Under the pieces are notes generated by a model, which saw nothing but the letters and a program-made list of their open reading frames with translations, was not told the origin of the DNA and searched no databases. The position numbers and the translations under genes were made by a program. From Pseudomonadota bacterium (GTDB lineage: Bacteria > Pseudomonadota > Gammaproteobacteria > Enterobacterales > Enterobacteriaceae): 8,474 bases of DNA. The stretch spans positions 1 through 8,474 of the forward strand of contig JAFACP010000008.1 in NCBI GenBank assembly GCA_023425455.1. The letters are read 5' to 3'. The number at the start of each line of letters is the position of its first letter. Positions within the stretch are counted from its first letter, which is position 1. This document shows, piece by piece, positions 4,805 to 8,474 of this stretch.

Positions 4805-6196
4805 ATGAATTTTCCACTCATCGCGAACATTGTTGTGTTCGTTATTTTGCTATTGCTTCTGGCTCAGACACGCCACAAACAGTGGAGTCTGGCGAAAAAA
4901 GTGCTGACGGGTCTGGCGGCGGGTGTCGTCTTCGGTCTGGCATTGCAGACGATCTATGGGTCTGATAACCCGGTGCTGAAAACGTCCATCCAGTGGTTTA
5001 ACATTGTGGGTAATGGCTACGTACAACTGCTGCAGATGATTGTGATGCCGCTGGTGTTTGCCTCGATTCTGAGCGCCGTTGCGCGTCTGCACAACGCCAG
5101 TCAGCTGGGTAAAATCAGTTTTCTCACTATCGGTACGCTGCTGTTCACCACGCTGATTGCCGCTCTGGTGGGTGTACTGGTCACCAACCTGTTTGGCCTG
5201 ACGGCCGAAGGTCTGGTGCAGGGGAGCGCTGAAACAGCTCGTCTGGCCGCTATCCAGAGCAACTATGTGGGGAAAGTTGCCGATCTGACCGTACCGCAAA
5301 TGCTGCTGTCATTTATTCCGAAGAACCCGTTTGCCGACCTGACGGGGGCTAACCCAACCTCCATCATCAGCGTGGTTATCTTTGCCGCCTTCCTCGGTGT
5401 GGCGGCGCTGAAGCTGCTGAAAGACGATGCGCCAAAGGGCCAGCGTGTTCTGACTGCGATCGATACGCTCCAGAGCTGGGTCATGAAGCTGGTTCGTCTG
5501 GTTATGCAGTTAACGCCATATGGCGTTCTGGCGCTGATGACCAAAGTGGTCGCCGGCTCTAACCTGCAGGACATCATCAAGCTGGGCAGCTTTGTGGTTG
5601 CCTCCTATCTGGGGCTCGGGATCATGTTTGTGGTTCACGGCATCCTGCTGGGCGTCAACGGCGTGAGCCCGCTGAAATACTTCCGCAAAGTCTGGCCGGT
5701 GCTGACCTTTGCCTTTACCAGCCGTTCCAGCGCGGCCTCTATTCCGCTGAATGTGGAAGCGCAGACCCGTCGCCTGGGCGTACCAGAATCGATCGCCAGC
5801 TTCTCCGCGTCCTTCGGCGCGACCATCGGTCAGAACGGCTGTGCTGGCCTCTACCCGGCGATGCTGGCGGTAATGGTTGCACCGACTGTTGGGATTAACC
5901 CGCTGGATCCGGTCTGGATTGCAACCCTCGTCGGGATTGTGACGGTGAGTTCTGCCGGGGTTGCCGGCGTTGGCGGCGGCGCGACCTTCGCGGCGCTGAT
6001 TGTGCTGCCTGCACTGGGTCTGCCCGTCACGCTGGTAGCGCTGCTGATCTCCGTTGAGCCGTTGATCGACATGGGCCGTACCGCGCTGAACGTGAGCGGC
6101 TCAATGACTGCCGGTACGTTGACCAGCCAGTGGCTGAAACAGACCGACAAGGCCGTTCTTGACAGTGAAGATGATGCCGAGCTGGCACACCGGTAA
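4805..6196 (+). CDS. tcyP: L-cystine:H+/Na+ symporter TcyP (YdjN)
   Basis: Inner-membrane cystine importer of the dicarboxylate/amino acid:cation symporter (DAACS, glutamate-transporter) family. TcyP, formerly YdjN, is one of two E. coli cystine uptake systems and brings in sulfur as L-cystine. The protein has 463 residues, equal to E. coli, and aligns without gaps. Family landmarks are visible: many hydrophobic helices from residue 5 on, the serine-rich re-entrant loop SRSSAAS (306-312), the second core region [12 protein letters not shown] (342-353), the glycine-rich [11 protein letters not shown] (384-394), and the substrate/cation site [11 protein letters not shown] (422-432; D422, R425, N429). 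The C-terminal tail is short and acidic (DSEDDAEL). The ATG is fixed by AGGAG with 7-base spacing. Transcription ends at the symmetrical terminator 14 bases downstream. Nothing appears defective. Confidence 0.97.
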   Translation: MNFPLIANIVVFVILLLLLAQTRHKQWSLAKKVLTGLAAGVVFGLALQTIYGSDNPVLKTSIQWFNIVGNGYVQLLQMIVMPLVFASILSAVARLHNASQLGKISFLTIGTLLFTTLIAALVGVLVTNLFGLTAEGLVQGSAETARLAAIQSNYVGKVADLTVPQMLLSFIPKNPFADLTGANPTSIISVVIFAAFLGVAALKLLKDDAPKGQRVLTAIDTLQSWVMKLVRLVMQLTPYGVLALMTKVVAGSNLQDIIKLGSFVVASYLGLGIMFVVHGILLGVNGVSPLKYFRKVWPVLTFAFTSRSSAASIPLNVEAQTRRLGVPESIASFSASFGATIGQNGCAGLYPAMLAVMVAPTVGINPLDPVWIATLVGIVTVSSAGVAGVGGGATFAALIVLPALGLPVTLVALLISVEPLIDMGRTALNVSGSMTAGTLTSQWLKQTDKAVLDSEDDAELAHR

Positions 6197-6209
6197 GCGC
6201 TGCTGAGAT

Positions 6210-6236
6210 AAAAAAACCGCCGCTGGCGGTTTTTTT
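6210..6236. terminator. Bidirectional intrinsic terminator between tcyP and cedA
   Basis: Seven A (6210-6216), CCGCC, loop GCT, GGCGG and seven T (6230-6236) form a fully symmetrical element. Each strand reads as a GC stem followed by a T-run. It lies between the convergent stops of tcyP (6196) and cedA (6244) and should end both transcripts. Confidence 0.93.
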
Positions 6237-6243
6237 ATGGCGG

Positions 6244-6483
6244 TTACTCTTCAACCTCGTCGTCCTGACGGGTCTGCATTGCCCATCGCTGCGCCGACTC
6301 AGGCACCGTGAAGGCGGGAGAGCGGTGAAAACGTTCTCCCGTCATCACAAAGGCGACATATTTGCCACGCAGTTGCCAGACATCACGAAAGCCATCCACC
6401 TTCAGGGCGTGTTCAGGCGGCGCGGGTTCGACGCGGGGCACGTAAGTTATGACAGGACGGTTTTGCTGACGAAGTGGTTTCAT
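6244..6483 (-). CDS. cedA: Cell division activator CedA
   Basis: Small basic DNA-binding protein that, in E. coli, restores division in dnaA(cos) cells that over-replicate. It has also been reported to associate with RNA polymerase. The ATG at 6483-6481 gives 79 residues beginning MKPLRQQNRP, one lysine shorter than E. coli CedA (80 aa). The core VPRVEPAPPEHAL, FRDVWQLRGKYVAFVM and SPAFTVPESAQRWA is conserved. The start is not settled. No good ribosome site precedes this ATG, whereas a TTG at 6519-6517 is 5 bases after AGGA (6528-6525 on the - strand) and would give 91 residues. An in-frame GTG at 6498-6496 is a third option. A -10-like TATGAT (6534-6529) would leave the TTG near the transcript start, which favours the ATG. 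The gene lies between two terminators and is probably transcribed alone. Confidence 0.92.
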   Translation of the reverse strand: MKPLRQQNRPVITYVPRVEPAPPEHALKVDGFRDVWQLRGKYVAFVMTGERFHRSPAFTVPESAQRWAMQTRQDDEVEE

Positions 6484-6599
6484 AAACGGCTGGTTCACTA
6501 AACGAAAATTCGGAAACAAGAAATTCCTATCATAGCCGATTCTGCCCCCACGCGTCGCGTTTAGCATGCGCGATGTGGTCCATTGCCCCCGTTGACAAT

Positions 6600-6634
6600 A
6601 AAAAGACCGGGCAGCGCTTACGCATACCCGGCCT
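6600..6634 (-). terminator. Intrinsic terminator of the chb operon, after chbG
   Basis: Read on the - strand, AGGCCGGG (6634-6627) pairs with CCCGGTCT (6611-6604). The helix continues inward through TA/TG and GCG/CGC to a TAAG tetraloop with one bulged T, about 13 bp in all. A T-run follows immediately (6604-6600, then ATT). It lies 57 bases past the chbG stop and shields cedA from chb read-through. Confidence 0.88.
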
Positions 6635-6691
6635 GTACATCTGAGAAAAAGCGTGCGGAAAGGTGAAGCCACAACCCGACACGCACCCGAC

Positions 6692-7450
6692 TCACAGATC
6701 CCTGAAGGTTCCGGGTCGATATCCACGTTCAGCAATCGCATATTTCAGCGAGGCGGAGGTCAGCACATCAAGCTCCGCAAGACGTGGCCAGCAGTAAGCG
6801 CTTTTTCGTACGATGTTATCAACGAATGCCGGATGCGCCATCACTTCCACTGAGCGTTCGCCGCGCGCGGCAGAATCATCGAGCACCTGTAAAAACAGCG
6901 CTTCGCTAATCTCGTCACCGTAAAATGCACTGCTGAAACCGTCCGTCGATGGCACAGAACTGAGCGTCAGCCCGTGCTGCACCTGCACCTCCCTGTCCAC
7001 GCGCATCGCCACCCCGTGACGGCGGGCAAACCCGGCAACCACAGGAAATATCGCCGGGATCATATGCACGTGGTGGTGGCTGTCGATATGGGTCGGCTCG
7101 CGGCCAAACACATCGATAAAACGGTTGAACTGGCAGTCCAGCTCGCGGGCAATCTCCTCAAGGGGCAGAGTGCCCTGTTCCGCCTGCGTCCAGATCCATT
7201 TACCCAGTTGCCCTTCACGCGTCAGCCCCGGCATAGACGAAAGCGGCATGCCAAGCGTCAGCACAAAATGCATACCAACGCCCAGCTCCGGCACATCACG
7301 ACTCAGCAGCGCCGCATGTTCAATCGCATCGCCATTGATAAGCGCCGTTGTGGACGTAACAACGCCCCGGCGGCAGGCCTCAATAATGCCGTAGTTTTGT
7401 CCTTTCGACAGGCCAAAATCATCGGCATTCACGATCAGCAGCTTTTCCAT
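6692..7450 (-). CDS. chbG: Chitooligosaccharide deacetylase ChbG (chitobiose 6-phosphate monodeacetylase)
   Basis: Cytoplasmic YdjC-family, metal-dependent deacetylase. It removes one acetyl group from N,N'-diacetylchitobiose 6-phosphate; the product is both the inducer recognised by ChbR and the substrate of ChbF. The protein has 252 residues (E. coli 249), and the three extra fall in a variable stretch at about 155-168. Motifs: the metal/catalytic NADDFGLS (8-15, D10-D11), GMHFVLT (59-65, H61), DSHHHVHM (123-130, metal histidines at 125-127), and the AHPAF turn (205-209, H206). The ATG at 7450-7448 is preceded on the - strand by AGGAGG with good spacing. It starts 11 bases after chbF, so the two are co-transcribed as the end of the chbBCARFG operon, and a strong terminator follows. 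In E. coli katE comes next; here it does not. Confidence 0.96.
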   Translation of the reverse strand: MEKLLIVNADDFGLSKGQNYGIIEACRRGVVTSTTALINGDAIEHAALLSRDVPELGVGMHFVLTLGMPLSSMPGLTREGQLGKWIWTQAEQGTLPLEEIARELDCQFNRFIDVFGREPTHIDSHHHVHMIPAIFPVVAGFARRHGVAMRVDREVQVQHGLTLSSVPSTDGFSSAFYGDEISEALFLQVLDDSAARGERSVEVMAHPAFVDNIVRKSAYCWPRLAELDVLTSASLKYAIAERGYRPGTFRDL

Positions 7451-7461
7451 AATGCCTCCTG

Positions 7462-8474
7462 TTAACGCTGTTTGAACTTCAGCATCTCAACCGTTGCGGC
7501 AAAGTTTGGCAGCCATTTTTCATGGGCGAGGATCATCTCACTCGCCAGCTGTTCCGCATCGCGATCCGAATGCACCAGCGGGCTCAGGTTCAGCGCGAGC
7601 AGTACGTCATTCAGTTCACCGCTCAGCGCCGCGTGGCTTGCTGCGATCTCAAACCCTTTGATGGTATGGATTAGCCCCATCACTTTGTCATCAAAGTGAG
7701 TGATCCGCGGGTGCGGTCTGGCGCCATCGCGCCCGAGGATACAGGTCATCTCGACCGCCCAGTCTGCCGGGATGTTGTCGACGTGTCCGTGATGCGGGAC
7801 GTTAACATAGTGTTCGGCCTGCTTGTCATTGTAAATGGCGTTAATCACTTCGCATGCTGCATCTGAGTAGTAGGCACCACCGCGCAGCTCCAGCTCTTTC
7901 GGTTTAACGTTCAGATGCGGATCTTTATAAAGTTCAAACAGCTGTTTCTCAACCTTCTGCACCACCTGCGCGCGCGCGCCGCCTTTATAGTACTCGCCCA
8001 TTTCGATGGCCAGCATCTCTTTCTGCTTAAAATAGTAGAGCAGATACGAACACGGCAGCAGATTGAGGGAGCGGATCAGGCCTTCACTGAACGGCAGGTC
8101 GAAGATGTTTTTTACCGATGCCGCCGTCAGACGACCGGAGGCTACGCCATCCAGCAGTTCGTCGAAGCGAGACTGGCCGTTGACCTGCACATCCCTGATA
8201 AACACCATATGGTTGAGGCCGAACAGATCGATAGAAAGATCGTCCTGCTCACTCAGGGCCAGTACATCGCGGATAAACATTTTCATCCCGATGGGAATAT
8301 TACAGACGCCGATGAAGCGCCTGAACCCGGTATGGCGATAGACCGCCTCGGTGACCATGCCCGCCGGATTAGTAAAGTTAATCACCCATGCATTCGGGCA
8401 GATCGCCTGCACGTCGTTGATAATGTCAAAAATGACCGGAATCGTTCGCAAGCCTTTAAACAGCCCCCCCGCGC
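7462..8474 (-). CDS. chbF: 6-phospho-beta-glucosidase ChbF, N-terminal part outside window
   Basis: Glycoside hydrolase family 4 enzyme that cleaves phosphorylated chitobiose, after ChbG has removed one acetyl group, into glucosamine and N-acetylglucosamine 6-phosphate units. Family 4 uses NAD+ and a divalent metal in a redox mechanism. The frame is open from the window edge: the last bases read AGGLFKG directly before [10 protein letters not shown], so the leucine codon (TTG) at 8451-8449 is internal and not a start. About 336 residues are present; comparison with E. coli ChbF (450 aa) suggests about 115 are missing. Visible motifs, counted from the edge, are INFTNPAGM (31-39), the metal cysteine in VCNIPIGM (C57), and the metal histidine in GLNH (H88). 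Conserved C-terminal stretches include [15 protein letters not shown]. The stop at 7462-7464 is close to chbG. A run of seven C at 8464-8470 lies in the coding frame. Confidence 0.96.
   Translation of the reverse strand, partial: AGGLFKGLRTIPVIFDIINDVQAICPNAWVINFTNPAGMVTEAVYRHTGFRRFIGVCNIPIGMKMFIRDVLALSEQDDLSIDLFGLNHMVFIRDVQVNGQSRFDELLDGVASGRLTAASVKNIFDLPFSEGLIRSLNLLPCSYLLYYFKQKEMLAIEMGEYYKGGARAQVVQKVEKQLFELYKDPHLNVKPKELELRGGAYYSDAACEVINAIYNDKQAEHYVNVPHHGHVDNIPADWAVEMTCILGRDGARPHPRITHFDDKVMGLIHTIKGFEIAASHAALSGELNDVLLALNLSPLVHSDRDAEQLASEMILAHEKWLPNFAATVEMLKFKQR

Noticed and set aside
4850..5299. 149-codon - strand open frame opposite tcyP
   Set aside because: It lies wholly within the conserved TcyP coding region and has a Q/T/H-rich, non-family-like sequence. 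It is a shadow of the transporter frame.
6484..6741. Upstream extension of the cedA frame to a start near 6741
   Set aside because: The added residues run through the chb terminator and the 3' end of chbG and resemble no CedA I know. Only the part from about 6519 on is plausible.
6974..7465. 163-codon + strand open frame opposite chbG
   Set aside because: It is antisense to a fully conserved chbG, has histidine/arginine-rich composition typical of a reverse-strand shadow, and has no ribosome site or promoter.
1..8474. Mobile element, defence system or other accessory island
   Set aside because: All genes but kduD belong to the conserved Enterobacteriaceae backbone, and I see no transposase, integrase, terminal repeats or tRNA attachment site around kduD or elsewhere.

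Overview
The window looks like ordinary chromosome of a member of the Enterobacteriaceae, most like Enterobacter, Lelliottia or Leclercia. I infer this from gene order and from protein sequences compared with E. coli K-12 from memory; no search was run. The order pfkB - ydiZ - yniA - yniB - yniC - ydjM - tcyP(ydjN) - cedA - chbG - chbF is the E. coli backbone. Most proteins match the length of their E. coli counterparts to within a few residues. No insertion sequence, integrase, tRNA, rRNA, CRISPR array or prophage gene is visible.

Left part (1-2273): the 3' end of pfkB (6-phosphofructokinase II), then a small GhoS-like protein (ydiZ) and a fructosamine-kinase-family protein (yniA), all on the + strand. 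The membrane protein gene yniB is convergent with yniA and divergent from yniC. Middle (2274-4678): the sugar-phosphatase gene yniC/hxpB, then a KduD-type short-chain dehydrogenase that E. coli K-12 does not have at this place, with its own promoter and a KdgR-operator-like palindrome. After it comes the SOS-controlled membrane protein gene ydjM, with a clear LexA box. Right part (4679-8474): the cystine transporter gene tcyP, with a good sigma70 promoter nested in inverted repeats. A bidirectional terminator separates it from cedA on the - strand. The window closes with the distal end of the chitobiose operon on the - strand, chbF (cut by the window edge) then chbG, ended by a strong intrinsic terminator. 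E. coli K-12 has ydjO between tcyP and cedA, and katE between cedA and chbG; both are missing here.

Functionally this is a set of small independent transcription units: glycolysis, sugar-phosphate or glycated-metabolite repair, hexuronate breakdown, DNA damage response, cystine uptake, cell division and chitooligosaccharide use. The only cooperating pair in view is chbF-chbG, which acts on N,N'-diacetylchitobiose 6-phosphate. I do not see an undescribed multi-gene system. The points that best deserve a second look are the extra kduD with its putative KdgR site and altered cofactor-loop residues, the orphan GhoS-like gene, and the palindromes in the yniB/yniC and ydjM/tcyP intergenic regions.
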